The notes under the pieces are model-generated. The model did not search any database. It saw only the letters and a list, made by a program, of their open reading frames with translations, and was not told the DNA's origin. Positions 1 to 8,498 of a stretch of DNA of 64,000 nt are shown piece after piece; the stretch's first letter is position 1; the number at the start of each line of letters is the position of its first letter. Source of the DNA: Variovorax paradoxus (GTDB lineage Bacteria > Pseudomonadota > Gammaproteobacteria > Burkholderiales > Burkholderiaceae_C); NCBI GenBank assembly GCA_016806145.1, contig CP063166.1, positions 3,906,001 through 3,970,000 of the forward strand, read 5' to 3'. Both the position numbers and the translations under genes were made by a program.

Positions 1-307
1 CCGCGCAAAGCCCCAGCCGTGCACCGGTGCCGGCGCAATCGGCAACGAAGGCCGAGACATCGCGGCCATCGAACAGGCACAGCCGCCGGGCCGCATGATC
101 GTTGGGCCCGAGCAAGTCGCGCTCGGCATCGAGCAGCGCGGCCTCGGCCGCCTGGAACGCCACCTCGGTGTCGCGGTCGTGGCGCGCGATGCGTTCGCCG
201 AGCAATGCGTTCTGTGCCGCGGCAAGGCCGAGCACCGACACCACGAGCAGCAGCATCAGCACGACGATCAGCGAGAAGCCGCGCGAGGCACGCACGCGCG
301 GGCTCAT
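1..307 (-). CDS. pilX: Minor type IV pilin PilX, C-terminus outside window
   Basis: This is a low-abundance pilin that, with PilV, PilW and PilY1, is known to prime type IV pilus assembly at the inner membrane. The 102 visible codons begin at an ATG and show a short basic leader, a prepilin peptidase site (ASRG|FSLIVVLMLLLVV), a hydrophobic helix and then the pattern LLGERIARHDRD and FQAAEAALLDAERD that is typical of PilX. Mature position 5 is Val rather than Glu, as in Pseudomonas PilX. The ATG overlaps the TGA of pilW by 4 nt, so the two are translationally coupled. The gene runs off the left edge, and pilY1 and pilE would be expected beyond it. Confidence 0.85.
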   Translation of the reverse strand, partial: MSPRVRASRGFSLIVVLMLLLVVSVLGLAAAQNALLGERIARHDRDTEVAFQAAEAALLDAERDLLGPNDHAARRLCLFDGRDVSAFVADCAGTGARLGLCA

Positions 308-1248
308 GGCGCGTCCTCGCGCTGGCTGTTGCGCAGCGCCACCGTGAAGCTCGCGACACGCCGCAGCCGCCCGTCGGCCGCCGGCCGGAAGCGGACCGCC
401 GGGAACTCGGGGCCGAGCGGATGCAACTGCGTCTCCTCGGGCCGGGGCCAGTGACCCGGCCGTGCGCTGCGCGCCACCATCCCGATGCGCAGCGCCACCA
501 CCTGGCGCCAGGCCGCATTGCCGAGCGACGACGCGGCCGCCGCCGCATCGAGCTGCGCGGCATCGAGCCACTGCTCGGGCGTGCCGTCGCCATCGAGGTC
601 ACGCCCGAACAGCACGCGGAACACCTCGATGCCGCGCGCCAGCGGCTCGGAGCGGAAGCTGCCGCGCCGGTCGCCGCGGTATTTGCAATAGAGCTCGGGC
701 TCCCCGTCGGCCGCCTCGGCGACATGGAAGATGCTCCAGGCCCGATCGGCCGGCGTGGCGGTGCCGGCGCTCGGCGCGGGCTGCGCGAAGCCCATGCAGT
801 CGACCATGGTGCCGTCGGCTTCCGTGGCATCGCCTTCGTCGTCGGTGCGCGAGCTGCCGGCGAAGCGCACCAGCAGCGAATCACTGTCGTTCACGCCGCG
901 GGTGTGGTGCCGCCCGTAGCTTTCGCCGCTGGCGCCGACGCGGGTGTTGCGCGCGCCGACGATGTCGAGGTCGAGGGGATCGTTCCCGGCGGACGTGGCC
1001 GCAGCGCCGGTCACGCGATCGGCATAGCCGGCCTGCCGCACCGTGCGCCGCACGACGAAGGCCGCGAAGCGCAGCGACTCCTCCACCGTGCGGGCCTCGG
1101 ACTCGGCGACGAACAATTGCCGGCTGCCGCCAAAGGCGAGCGTGGCCGCGAGCACGACCACCAGGCCGAGCGCCAGTGCGACCATCAGCTCGACCAGCGA
1201 AACGCCGCGCTGCCGCGCGCGGCCTCCGAGCCCGGCATGCTCAGTCAC
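304..1248 (-). CDS. pilW: Minor type IV pilin PilW
   Basis: PilW is a minor pilin of the type IV pilus priming complex, inserted in the inner membrane until assembly. The 314-residue protein starts at a GTG that overlaps the pilV stop by 8 nt. A basic leader ends in a prepilin site (ARQRG|VSLVELMVALALG) with the conserved Glu at mature position 5, followed by a long hydrophobic helix. The C-terminal part (AWRQVVALRIGMVARSARPG and later FTVALRNSQ) matches the end of PilW proteins. It is the middle gene of pilV-pilW-pilX, all overlapping. An ATG lies nearby but out of frame, which supports the GTG start. Confidence 0.88.
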   Translation of the reverse strand: MTEHAGLGGRARQRGVSLVELMVALALGLVVVLAATLAFGGSRQLFVAESEARTVEESLRFAAFVVRRTVRQAGYADRVTGAAATSAGNDPLDLDIVGARNTRVGASGESYGRHHTRGVNDSDSLLVRFAGSSRTDDEGDATEADGTMVDCMGFAQPAPSAGTATPADRAWSIFHVAEAADGEPELYCKYRGDRRGSFRSEPLARGIEVFRVLFGRDLDGDGTPEQWLDAAQLDAAAAASSLGNAAWRQVVALRIGMVARSARPGHWPRPEETQLHPLGPEFPAVRFRPAADGRLRRVASFTVALRNSQREDAP

Positions 1249-1846
1249 CGCGCGCCCCTTCGCTGGCCGGCTCGGCCATCAGCGGCATCACAAGCCGCGG
1301 CGGTGCCGACGCAGCCGCGCGGCGCTGCGCCTCGCTCGCATTGCGCGGCAACCAGCCGAGCTTGACGACCAGCAACGGTCCATCGGCCTCGCAGACCCAG
1401 GCATGGGCGCCCGATGCCTCGTTCCATGGATTGCCGTCGAAGCAGACCGTGACGCGCGCGCCCGGCAGGGCCTTCGCGGCGCGGTGCTTCCAGGCCTGCA
1501 TGTCCCAGTGCGCGAGCGCCTCGGGCTTGCAGGCGACGCCGGCCGCCGCGCAATCGGTGCCGCCGGTCTCGCCCATGGCGGATGCTGCGGTCCAGCTCGC
1601 CACGAGGTAGCCATTCGCCGCATCGCGCCGCCCGGCCAAGGCCCGGTTGAGCCGCGTCTTCTCCGACAGCTCGCGCACCAGGTTCAGCGCCGCGCCGAAG
1701 TTCGCGGCCTCGCCACTCGCGCGCACCGCCTGCAGCAGCATGGCCGCCGCGCCGAGCAGCCCCAGGCTCAGCAGCGCGATGGACACCAGCACCTCCACGA
1801 GCGAGAAGCCCATGCCGGCGCGCGCCGATCGATTCGACATTCCCAT
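1241..1846 (-). CDS. pilV: Minor type IV pilin PilV
   Basis: This minor pilin/prepilin has 201 residues. The start is ATG 1846, preceded at 6 nt by a good GGAGG ribosome site; a second in-frame ATG lies at 1840. Residues 13-34 carry the prepilin motif (AGMG|FSLVEVLVSIALLSLGLLG) with Glu at mature position 5. The motif PWNEASGAHAWVCEADGP in the C-terminal half is common in PilV. It is the first gene of the visible pilin operon. A fimT/gspH gene, often found just upstream, is absent, because the upstream DNA leads to the divergent ribD. Confidence 0.87.
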   Translation of the reverse strand: MGMSNRSARAGMGFSLVEVLVSIALLSLGLLGAAAMLLQAVRASGEAANFGAALNLVRELSEKTRLNRALAGRRDAANGYLVASWTAASAMGETGGTDCAAAGVACKPEALAHWDMQAWKHRAAKALPGARVTVCFDGNPWNEASGAHAWVCEADGPLLVVKLGWLPRNASEAQRRAAASAPPRLVMPLMAEPASEGARGD

Positions 1847-2004
1847 ATCCGTCCTCCCCCGTTCTCTTCTTGTGTCGCGTGTCTCGCGATCGAGCGGCAA
1901 GCGTACGAGCGCTCCGCGCGCAGGCAACGCTCCGTCCATCCGCATTCGCGCGCCGCTCGTATGATCCCGGCGCACCCGTGTCAACTTTTCCTCGCGAAGC
2001 CTCC

Positions 2005-3132
2005 ATGCCCTCCCCCGAACACGACGCGCAGCACATGACGAGCGCCCTGCGCCTGGCCGCGTCGGCGCTGCTGATCACCGACCCGAACCCGCGCGTGGGC
2101 TGCGTGATCGCCGATGCGCAGGGCCGCGTGCTCGGCCAGGGCCACACGCAGAAGGCCGGCGGCCCGCATGCCGAGGTGATGGCGCTGCGCGATGCGGCGG
2201 CACAGGGGCATTCGGTCGCGGGCGCCACCGCCTACGTCACGCTCGAACCCTGCGCCCACCATGGCCGCACCGGTCCGTGCTGCGACGCGCTGATCGCGGC
2301 CGGCATCGGCCGCGTGGTCGCCTCGCTCGCCGATCCGAATCCGCTGGTCGCGGGCCAGGGCTTCGAGCGGCTGCGCGCGGCCGGCGTGGCGGTCGAGGTG
2401 GGTCCGGGCGCCGAGGAAGCGCGCGAACTCAATATCGGTTTTCTCTCGCGCATGGTCCGCAAGACACCCTGGGTGCGCATGAAGGTCGCGGCTTCGCTCG
2501 ACGGCCGCACCGGCCTCGCCAACGGCGTGAGCCAATGGATCACGGCCGAGGCCGCGCGCGCCGACGGCCACGCCTGGCGCGCCCGCGCCAGCGCGGTGCT
2601 GACGGGCGTCGGCACGGTGCTCGAGGACAACCCGCGCCTCGACGTGCGGCTGGTCGAGACGCCGCGCCAACCGCACCTGGTGATCGTCGACAGCCACCTG
2701 CAGACGCCGCCCGACGCTCACCTTTTCATAGCAGGCCGCGCGGTCTGGATCTACGCGGCGGCGCGCGACGAAGCCCGGGCCGCGGCGCTCGAGGCCCGCG
2801 GCGCCACGGTCAGCTGCCTGCCGAATGCGCACGGCAAGGTCGACCTGGGGGCGATGCTGCGCGACCTCGCGGCGCGCGGCGTCAACGAGCTGCACGTGGA
2901 ATCGGGCCACAAGCTCAACGGCTCGCTGCTGCGCGAGGGCTGCGTCGACGAGTTGCTGGTCTACCTCGCGCCCAAGCTGATCGGCAGCGGCCTCGACATC
3001 GCGAGCCAGATCCACGCCGACGGACCGCTGGTCTCGCTGGCGGGAGCGCTGCCGCTGGAATTCCGCTCGGCCGACCGGATCGGGCCCGACCTGCGGATCG
3101 TGGCGCGCGTGGCCGGCCGGGACGCCTTCTGA
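2005..3132 (+). CDS. ribD: Bifunctional pyrimidine deaminase/reductase RibD
   Basis: RibD carries out steps two and three of riboflavin synthesis in the cytoplasm: deamination and then NADPH-dependent reduction of the ribosylaminopyrimidine made from GTP. It has 375 residues, the usual size. Residues 10-150 form the deaminase domain, with zinc ligands H55 (in HAEVMAL), C83 and C92 (in PCAHHGRTGPC). The reductase domain follows from about residue 155 (TPWVRMKVAASLDGRTGLA, GVSQWIT). ATG 2005 was chosen because homologues start just before the deaminase fold; the open frame extends upstream without homology. It heads the riboflavin cluster. Confidence 0.95.
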   Translation: MPSPEHDAQHMTSALRLAASALLITDPNPRVGCVIADAQGRVLGQGHTQKAGGPHAEVMALRDAAAQGHSVAGATAYVTLEPCAHHGRTGPCCDALIAAGIGRVVASLADPNPLVAGQGFERLRAAGVAVEVGPGAEEARELNIGFLSRMVRKTPWVRMKVAASLDGRTGLANGVSQWITAEAARADGHAWRARASAVLTGVGTVLEDNPRLDVRLVETPRQPHLVIVDSHLQTPPDAHLFIAGRAVWIYAAARDEARAAALEARGATVSCLPNAHGKVDLGAMLRDLAARGVNELHVESGHKLNGSLLREGCVDELLVYLAPKLIGSGLDIASQIHADGPLVSLAGALPLEFRSADRIGPDLRIVARVAGRDAF

Positions 3133-3254
3133 CGCCGCCCGCGGCGCGCCGGCTGCCGTCCACAGCCGCCCGCCGAGACGCCCGCGCGACCGCGCCGCCG
3201 GTCCCGAAGTGCCAGGAAATGCCGCGGGCCTTCCGGACCTGCGAAAATGCGCGG

Positions 3255-3908
3255 ATGTTCACCGGAATCATCACCGGCGTGGGGCGTATCGCCGCCATCC
3301 ACGACCTCGGCTCCTCCTCCTCCCACGGCAAGAGACTCGGCATCGCGGCGCCCGACGGCTACCTCGACGACGTCGGCCTCGGCGACAGCATCGCGCTCAA
3401 CGGCGCCTGCATGACCGTCACCAGTTTCGACCCCGCGCAGAGGCTCTTCACCATCGACATCTCGGCCGAGTCGCTCGATAAAACAGCGGGCCTGACCGAG
3501 GAAGGTGCGCGCATCAACCTCGAGAAGGCGCTGCGCGCGAGCGACCGCCTCGGCGGCCACATCGTCTCGGGCCACGTCGACGGCATCGGTACCGTGAGCC
3601 GCTTCGAGCCCGTGGGCGAGAGCTGGGAGTTGCGCGTGGTCGCGCCGCAGGCGCTGGCGCGCTTCCTGGCCTACAAGGGCTCGATCACCATCAACGGCGT
3701 GAGCCTCACGGTCAACACCGTCGCCGACGCGGCCGACGGCAGCAGCGAGATCAGCATCAACCTGATCCCGCACACGGTGCAGAACACCTCGCTGGGCGAC
3801 CTGCGCGCCGGCTCGCGCGTGAACCTCGAAATCGACACCGTGGCGCGCTACGTGGAGCGCATGCTCCAGGCCGGCGTGCTGCAGCCGGCCCGGCCGGCCA
3901 CCGACTGA
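3255..3908 (+). CDS. ribE: Riboflavin synthase alpha subunit
   Basis: This enzyme makes riboflavin by dismutating two molecules of 6,7-dimethyl-8-ribityllumazine. The 217-residue protein has the usual two lumazine-binding barrels: the first begins [12 protein letters not shown], and the second begins near [13 protein letters not shown]. The start is ATG 3255, since the family begins MFTGI. The 122-bp gap after ribD has no recognisable FMN riboswitch. The order ribD-ribE-ribB-ribH-nusB is common in Proteobacteria. Confidence 0.95.
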   Translation: MFTGIITGVGRIAAIHDLGSSSSHGKRLGIAAPDGYLDDVGLGDSIALNGACMTVTSFDPAQRLFTIDISAESLDKTAGLTEEGARINLEKALRASDRLGGHIVSGHVDGIGTVSRFEPVGESWELRVVAPQALARFLAYKGSITINGVSLTVNTVADAADGSSEISINLIPHTVQNTSLGDLRAGSRVNLEIDTVARYVERMLQAGVLQPARPATD

Positions 3909-3947
3909 TTGACCGACATTCCCCGCATCCAAGGACCCCGCCCCATC

Positions 3948-5102
3948 ATGAACGCATCCGTCACGCCGATCGGCGCCTCGCGCGCCAATCGGACGCCCGC
4001 GCCGATCTCCCCGGTGGAGGAGATCGTGGCCGAACTGGCCGCCGGCCGCATGGTCATCCTCGTCGACGAGGAAGACCGCGAGAACGAGGGCGACATCGTG
4101 GTCGCCGCCGACCACATCACGCCCGAGGCCATCAACTTCATGGCCCGCCATGCGCGCGGCCTGATCTGCCTCACGCTGTCGCGCGAGATGTGCGAACGCC
4201 TGCAGCTGCCGCCGATGGTGGCGCGCAACGGCACCAAGCACGCGACCGCCTTCACGGTCTCGATCGAAGCCGCCGAGGGCGTGACCACCGGCATCTCGGC
4301 CGCCGACCGCGCGCGTACCGTGCAGGCCGCCGTGGCGCGCAACGCCGTGGCCGCCGACCTGGTGCAGCCGGGCCACATCTTCCCGCTGCAGGCGGTCGAC
4401 GGCGGCGTGCTGATGCGCGCCGGCCATACCGAGGCCGGCTGCGACCTCGCCGCCATGGCCGGTTGCTCGCCCGCCTCGGTGATCTGCGAGGTGATGAACG
4501 AGGACGGCACGATGGCGCGCCTGCCCGACCTGCAGCTGTTCGCGGCCGAGCATGGCCTCAAGATCGGCACCATCGCGGCGCTGATCGAGCACCGCAGCCG
4601 CACCGAATCGCTGATCAAGAAGGTCGGCTGCCGCGAGATCCAGACCGCCTGGGGCGCGTTCACCGCCCATGCCTTCGTCGACCAGCCCAGCGGCGGCGTG
4701 CACCTCGCGCTGGTGCGCGGCAAGTGGGCGCCCGAGGACACGGTCGACGTGCGCGTGCACGAGCCGCTGTCGGTGCTCGACGCGCTCGAGGTCAACCGCT
4801 CGCTGCACTCGTGGAGCCTGGACGCCAGCCTCTCGCACATCGCGCAGCTCGACCGGGGCGTGGCCGTGCTGCTGAACTGCGGCGAGACGGCGCACGAGCT
4901 GCTGGCCCAGTTCGACGGCACCGCGCGCCCCGCGCAGGCGCCCGAGCGCGGCCGCATGGACCTGCGCAGCTACGGCATCGGCGCGCAGATCCTGCGCGAA
5001 TGCGGCGTGCAGAAGATGAGATTGCTCGGCACGCCGCGGCGCATGCCCAGCATGGCGGCCGGCTACGGCCTCGAGATCGCCGGCTATCTGGCAAAGGACT
5101 GA
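3948..5102 (+). CDS. ribB: 3,4-dihydroxy-2-butanone-4-phosphate synthase with degenerate GTP cyclohydrolase II domain (RibBX type)
   Basis: The N-terminal half (about residues 20-225) is a DHBP synthase, which converts ribulose 5-phosphate to the four-carbon unit of riboflavin. It keeps the acidic loop [10 protein letters not shown] (D40-D49), the segment [15 protein letters not shown] and the motif [10 protein letters not shown]. The C-terminal half (from about residue 231, IQTAWGAF) has the fold signature of GTP cyclohydrolase II but lacks its zinc cysteines. Where the active enzyme reads [20 protein letters not shown], this protein reads [20 protein letters not shown] (from R269). It should therefore not be called bifunctional RibBA; it fits the RibBX architecture. 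GTP cyclohydrolase II must be supplied elsewhere. ATG 3948 was preferred to TTG 3909. Confidence 0.9.
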   Translation: MNASVTPIGASRANRTPAPISPVEEIVAELAAGRMVILVDEEDRENEGDIVVAADHITPEAINFMARHARGLICLTLSREMCERLQLPPMVARNGTKHATAFTVSIEAAEGVTTGISAADRARTVQAAVARNAVAADLVQPGHIFPLQAVDGGVLMRAGHTEAGCDLAAMAGCSPASVICEVMNEDGTMARLPDLQLFAAEHGLKIGTIAALIEHRSRTESLIKKVGCREIQTAWGAFTAHAFVDQPSGGVHLALVRGKWAPEDTVDVRVHEPLSVLDALEVNRSLHSWSLDASLSHIAQLDRGVAVLLNCGETAHELLAQFDGTARPAQAPERGRMDLRSYGIGAQILRECGVQKMRLLGTPRRMPSMAAGYGLEIAGYLAKD

Positions 5103-5107
5103 ACGAC

Positions 5108-5584
5108 ATGCAAGGTGCAAACCAGGGCGCGGCCGACAAGCCGCTGGACGGCAACAGCGGCAAGGGACTGCGCATCGGCATCGTGCAGGCGCGCTTCAAT
5201 GCCGACATCACCGATGCGCTCGCCCGCGCCTGCCTCGACGAGTTCGCGGCGCTGGGCGTGGCCGCCAACGACATCCACCACGTGCGCGTGCCCGGCGCGC
5301 TCGAAGTGCCGGTCGCGCTGCAGGCGCTGGCCGAGCGCGGCGGCTACCACGCGCTGGTCGCGCTGGGCTGCATCATCCGCGGCGAGACCTACCACTTCGA
5401 GCTGGTGGCCAACGAATCGGGCGCGAGCGTGAGCCGCGTCGCGCTCGACTACAAGCTGCCCATCGCCAACGCCATCCTCACCACCGAGAACCTCGAGCAG
5501 GCCGTCGCCCGCCAGACCGACAAGGGCCGCGACGCGGCCCGCGTGGCGGTCGAAATGGCGCGACTGCTGGCCGACCTTTCATGA
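5108..5584 (+). CDS. ribH: 6,7-dimethyl-8-ribityllumazine synthase
   Basis: RibH condenses the RibD-derived pyrimidine with the DHBP made by RibB, and the product is the substrate of RibE. The protein has 158 residues. Family motifs seen are ARFNADI near residue 30, [11 protein letters not shown], and [18 protein letters not shown], which carries the catalytic His. The gene starts 5 nt after ribB and overlaps nusB by the ATGA at 5581-5584, so all three are probably one transcript. Confidence 0.95.
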   Translation: MQGANQGAADKPLDGNSGKGLRIGIVQARFNADITDALARACLDEFAALGVAANDIHHVRVPGALEVPVALQALAERGGYHALVALGCIIRGETYHFELVANESGASVSRVALDYKLPIANAILTTENLEQAVARQTDKGRDAARVAVEMARLLADLS

Positions 5585-6150
5585 CCGACGACACCACCCA
5601 AGAAGACCAGGGAGGCGCTGCGCCGCAGCGTTCCGCACGACCGGACAAGGCGCGCGCGACGCGCACCGGCCTCACCGCCACCGGCGCGCGCAAGGCCTCG
5701 GCCAAGTCCAACCGCACCCGCGCGCGCGAGTTCGCGCTGCAGGCGCTCTACCAGCACCTGGTGGGCCGCAACGAGCCGGCCGCCATCGACAGCTTCACGC
5801 GCGACCTCGCCGGCTTCCACAAGGCCGATGCCGCGCACTACGACGCGCTGCTGCACGGCTCGATCGAAGGCGCCGAGCAGCTCGACGCGCTGATCGTGCC
5901 GCTGCTCGACCGCAAGCTGGCCGAGATCTCGCCGATCGAGCATGCCGTGATGTGGATCGGCGTCTACGAGTTCCAGCATTGCCTCGACGTGCCGTGGCGC
6001 GTGGTGCTCAACGAATGCATCGAGCTCGCCAAGGAGTTCGGCGGCACCGACGGCCACAAGTACGTGAACGCGGTGCTCAACGGCCTCGCGCCCCAGCTGC
6101 GTCCGCTCGAGGTCGAGGCCGACCGCGCGACCGGCAAGGCGCGGCCCTGA
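5581..6150 (+). CDS. nusB: Transcription antitermination factor NusB
   Basis: NusB binds boxA RNA with NusE (S10) and supports antitermination on rRNA operons. The 189-residue protein has a basic, Ala/Thr-rich extension of about 45 residues, probably disordered, before the family fold begins at [14 protein letters not shown]. Later motifs are [38 protein letters not shown] and [14 protein letters not shown]. The usual NusB is near 140 residues, so the extension is the only oddity. Linkage to ribH is widely conserved. Confidence 0.94.
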   Translation: MTDDTTQEDQGGAAPQRSARPDKARATRTGLTATGARKASAKSNRTRAREFALQALYQHLVGRNEPAAIDSFTRDLAGFHKADAAHYDALLHGSIEGAEQLDALIVPLLDRKLAEISPIEHAVMWIGVYEFQHCLDVPWRVVLNECIELAKEFGGTDGHKYVNAVLNGLAPQLRPLEVEADRATGKARP

Positions 6151-6199
6151 TCCCCTCGCCATCTCCTCTTCCTCCTTCTTCTTTCGCGAAGCACCCCGC

Positions 6200-7384
6200 A
6201 TGAGGATTTCGACCCGGGCCGAGCGCATCGAGCCCTTCTACGTGATGGAAGTGGCCAAGGCCGCCGGCAAGCTGGCGCGCGAGGTGGCCCACACCGACCG
6301 GCCGATGATCTTCCTGAACATCGGCGAGCCCGACTTCACCGCGCCGCCGCTGGTGCAGGAAGCCGCGGCGCGTGCGGTGCGCGCCGGTGCCACGCAATAC
6401 ACCCAGGCCACCGGCCTCGACCATTTGCGCGAGCGCATCAGCCAGTGGTATCGCGACCGCTTCGGCGTGGACGTGCCGGCGCGCCGCATCGTGGTCACGG
6501 CCGGCGCCTCGGCCGCGCTGCAGCTGGCCTGCCTCACGCTGATCGAGGCCGGCGACGAGATCCTGCTGCCCGACCCCAGCTATCCCTGCAACCGCCACTT
6601 CGTGAGCGCGGCCGAGGGCAAGGCGGTGCTGATCCCGACCACCGCCGAGGAGCGCTTCCAGCTCAGCGCCGACAAGGTCGAGGCCGCCTGGACCGACAAG
6701 ACCCGCGGCGTGCTGCTGGCCTCGCCCTCGAACCCGACCGGCACCTCGATCGCGCGCGACGAACTGCGGCGCATCCACGAGGTGGTGAGTTCGCGCGGCG
6801 GCATCACGCTGATCGACGAGATCTACCTGGGGCTGTCCTACGACGATGCCTACGGGCAGACGGCGCTCGCGATCGACGACAACGTGATCAGCATCAACAG
6901 CTTCAGCAAGTACTTCAACATGACGGGCTGGCGGCTGGGGTGGCTGGTGGTGCCCGATGTTCTGGTGCCTGTGGTGGAGCGGCTGGCGCAAAACCTGTTC
7001 ATCTGCGCGAGCACGGTGGCGCAGTACGCGGCGCTGGCTTGCTTCGAGCCTGCGAGCATTGCGGAGTACGAGCGGCGTCGCGGCGAATTCAAGGCGCGGC
7101 GCGACTGGTTCATTCCGCAGCTCGAGGCGTTGGGGCTACCGGTTCCGGTGGTTCCCGATGGCGCTTTCTACGCCTGGGCCGATTGTTCGGGGCTGGCTGC
7201 TCGACTCGGGATTTCGGGGAGCTGGGATTTTGCGTTCGAGGCTATGAAGCGGGCGCATGTGGCTGTGACTCCTGGTCGTGACTTCGGGACTGCGGATACT
7301 GCTCGCTTTGTTCGGTTCTCTACGGCCAGTTCGATGGCGCATCTTGAGGAAGCTATTGGTCGGTTGCGTGGTTTGGCTGGATGA
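6200..7384 (+). CDS. PLP-dependent class I/II aminotransferase
   Basis: This 394-residue fold-type I aminotransferase belongs to the large AspC/AlaA-like family; its substrate cannot be told from sequence. Seen are the substrate-side motif NIGEPDFTAPP, the PLP ring contacts in SPSNPTGTSI, and the Schiff-base lysine K237 in SFSKYFNMTGWRLGW, followed by the C-terminal FVRFSTASS with the carboxylate-binding Arg. The start is ATG 6200, 49 nt after nusB, with a weak ribosome site. From about 6940 to the stop the codons become visibly richer in T and G than in the rest of the gene, next to the large inverted repeat downstream. Confidence 0.85.
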   Translation: MRISTRAERIEPFYVMEVAKAAGKLAREVAHTDRPMIFLNIGEPDFTAPPLVQEAAARAVRAGATQYTQATGLDHLRERISQWYRDRFGVDVPARRIVVTAGASAALQLACLTLIEAGDEILLPDPSYPCNRHFVSAAEGKAVLIPTTAEERFQLSADKVEAAWTDKTRGVLLASPSNPTGTSIARDELRRIHEVVSSRGGITLIDEIYLGLSYDDAYGQTALAIDDNVISINSFSKYFNMTGWRLGWLVVPDVLVPVVERLAQNLFICASTVAQYAALACFEPASIAEYERRRGEFKARRDWFIPQLEALGLPVPVVPDGAFYAWADCSGLAARLGISGSWDFAFEAMKRAHVAVTPGRDFGTADTARFVRFSTASSMAHLEEAIGRLRGLAG

Positions 7385-7442
7385 GGGGTTCGGCTTTCTG
7401 GTTTGACGCTGCTTTTTTGTTAAGGCTGTTGGCCGGGATTTC

Positions 7443-7997
7443 GCCCCGGCGGGCGAGTCACTTTCTTTTGCTTCGCCAAAAGAAAGTAACCAAAGAAAAG
7501 GCGACCCCGCTGTCTGTGTCCCTTCGCTTCGCTACGGGCAACCTGCGGTGCTCGGGGAAAGCGGGGGTCCGCAGAACTCGCTGCGCTGCGCTCCGCTCAG
7601 ACAGCTGCGGCCCTTATCCCGCTTTCCCCTGCGCTCCTCGGCACAGCCAGAGGGGATTAGGGTCAACGCGCCGTGGCGCGTCCTTGTGTGGGGGGTGCGA
7701 GCGCGAAGGCCCCGGGTCTTCTTCCACCGGGGCCGAGCAACGCGAAGGCCCGTTGGGTCTTTGTGGCCGAGCGCAGCGATGGCCCGAATCACTCCCCTCT
7801 GGCTGCGCCGAGGAGCGCAGCGTTTCGCGGATAAGGGCTCGCAGCTGTTTGAGCGAAGCGAGTTCTGCGAGACCCCGCGAAACGCGAGCACCGCAGGTTG
7901 CCCGTAGCGAAGCGAAGGGTCGCAGACAGTGGGGTCGCCTTTTCTTTGGTTACTTTCTTTTGGCGAGACAAAAGAAAGTGACTGCGCCGCCGGGCGC
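7443..7997. repeat. Large imperfect inverted repeat element filling the aminotransferase-ybgC gap
   Basis: Two arms of roughly 210 bp (about 7443-7656 and 7793-7997) are imperfect reverse complements of each other around a spacer of about 136 bp. Each outer end carries its own hairpin, CTTTCTTTTG-6 nt-CAAAAGAAAG (7461-7486 and 7954-7979). Shared blocks inside the arms include GTAACCAAAGAAAAGGCGAC, CTTCGCTTCGCTACGGGCAA and CTGCGCTCCTCGGC. Open frames across the element (translations such as SHFLLLRQKKVTKEKATP) look spurious: they occur on both strands and mirror the palindrome. No transposase is present. I recall similar elements repeated in other Comamonadaceae and Xanthomonas genomes, but could not search. 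No supported gene lies in 7385-8033. Confidence 0.85.
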
Positions 7998-8033
7998 ACA
8001 TCCCGGCTCCGCACTCCGCAGAGAGCAGACCGC

Positions 8034-8498
8034 ATGAGCACCCAAGACATGACTTACGAGTTCCCCCTACGCGTCTATTGGGAAGACACCGACGCCGGCG
8101 GCATCGTCTTCTACGCCAACTACCTCAAGTTCATGGAACGCGGCCGCACCGAATGGCTCCGCTCCCTGGGCGTCGAGCAGCACAAGCTGCGCAACGAAAC
8201 AGGCGGCCAGTTCGTCGTCAGCGAGACCCAGATCAAGTACCACCGCCCCGCCCGCCTCGACGATCAGCTCATCGTCACCGCCGACCTACGCCAGATGGGC
8301 TCCGCCTCACTGATAATCGCGCAGACCGTGCTGCTGAAGCCGGAGCAGGCGGGCGCCACCCCCACCCTCCTGTGCGAAGGCACGATCCGCATCGGCTGGG
8401 TCGACGCCGCCAGCCTGCGCCCGGCACGGATTCCGGCGCAGGTTTCGGGAACCCTCGAACGCTATCGCGGCTCCATGACTCAACCCTTCAAGCCATGA
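8034..8498 (+). CDS. ybgC: Tol-Pal system acyl-CoA thioesterase YbgC
   Basis: YbgC is a cytoplasmic hot-dog thioesterase encoded with the Tol genes and linked to phospholipid metabolism at the envelope. The 154-residue protein carries the family signature VYWEDTDAGGIVFYANYLKFMERGRTEWLR, whose Asp (in EDTDAGG) is the catalytic residue. The start is ATG 8034; a second in-frame ATG at 8049 is possible. Its stop overlaps the tolQ start by 4 nt. Confidence 0.93.
   Translation: MSTQDMTYEFPLRVYWEDTDAGGIVFYANYLKFMERGRTEWLRSLGVEQHKLRNETGGQFVVSETQIKYHRPARLDDQLIVTADLRQMGSASLIIAQTVLLKPEQAGATPTLLCEGTIRIGWVDAASLRPARIPAQVSGTLERYRGSMTQPFKP

Noticed and set aside
19..1365. Long plus-strand open frames opposite the pilin genes
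   Set aside because: Arg/Ala-rich shadow translations of high-GC DNA; the minus strand carries clear prepilin motifs.
1847..3254. FMN riboswitch before ribD or ribE
   Set aside because: Neither the 158-bp pilV-ribD gap nor the 122-bp ribD-ribE gap shows the conserved RFN blocks.
3948..5102. Annotation as bifunctional RibBA
   Set aside because: The GTP cyclohydrolase II half lacks all zinc-binding cysteines, so only the DHBP synthase activity is supported.
7385..8033. Hypothetical genes inside the gap
   Set aside because: Long open frames exist on both strands but mirror the inverted repeat, have low-complexity translations and no good starts.
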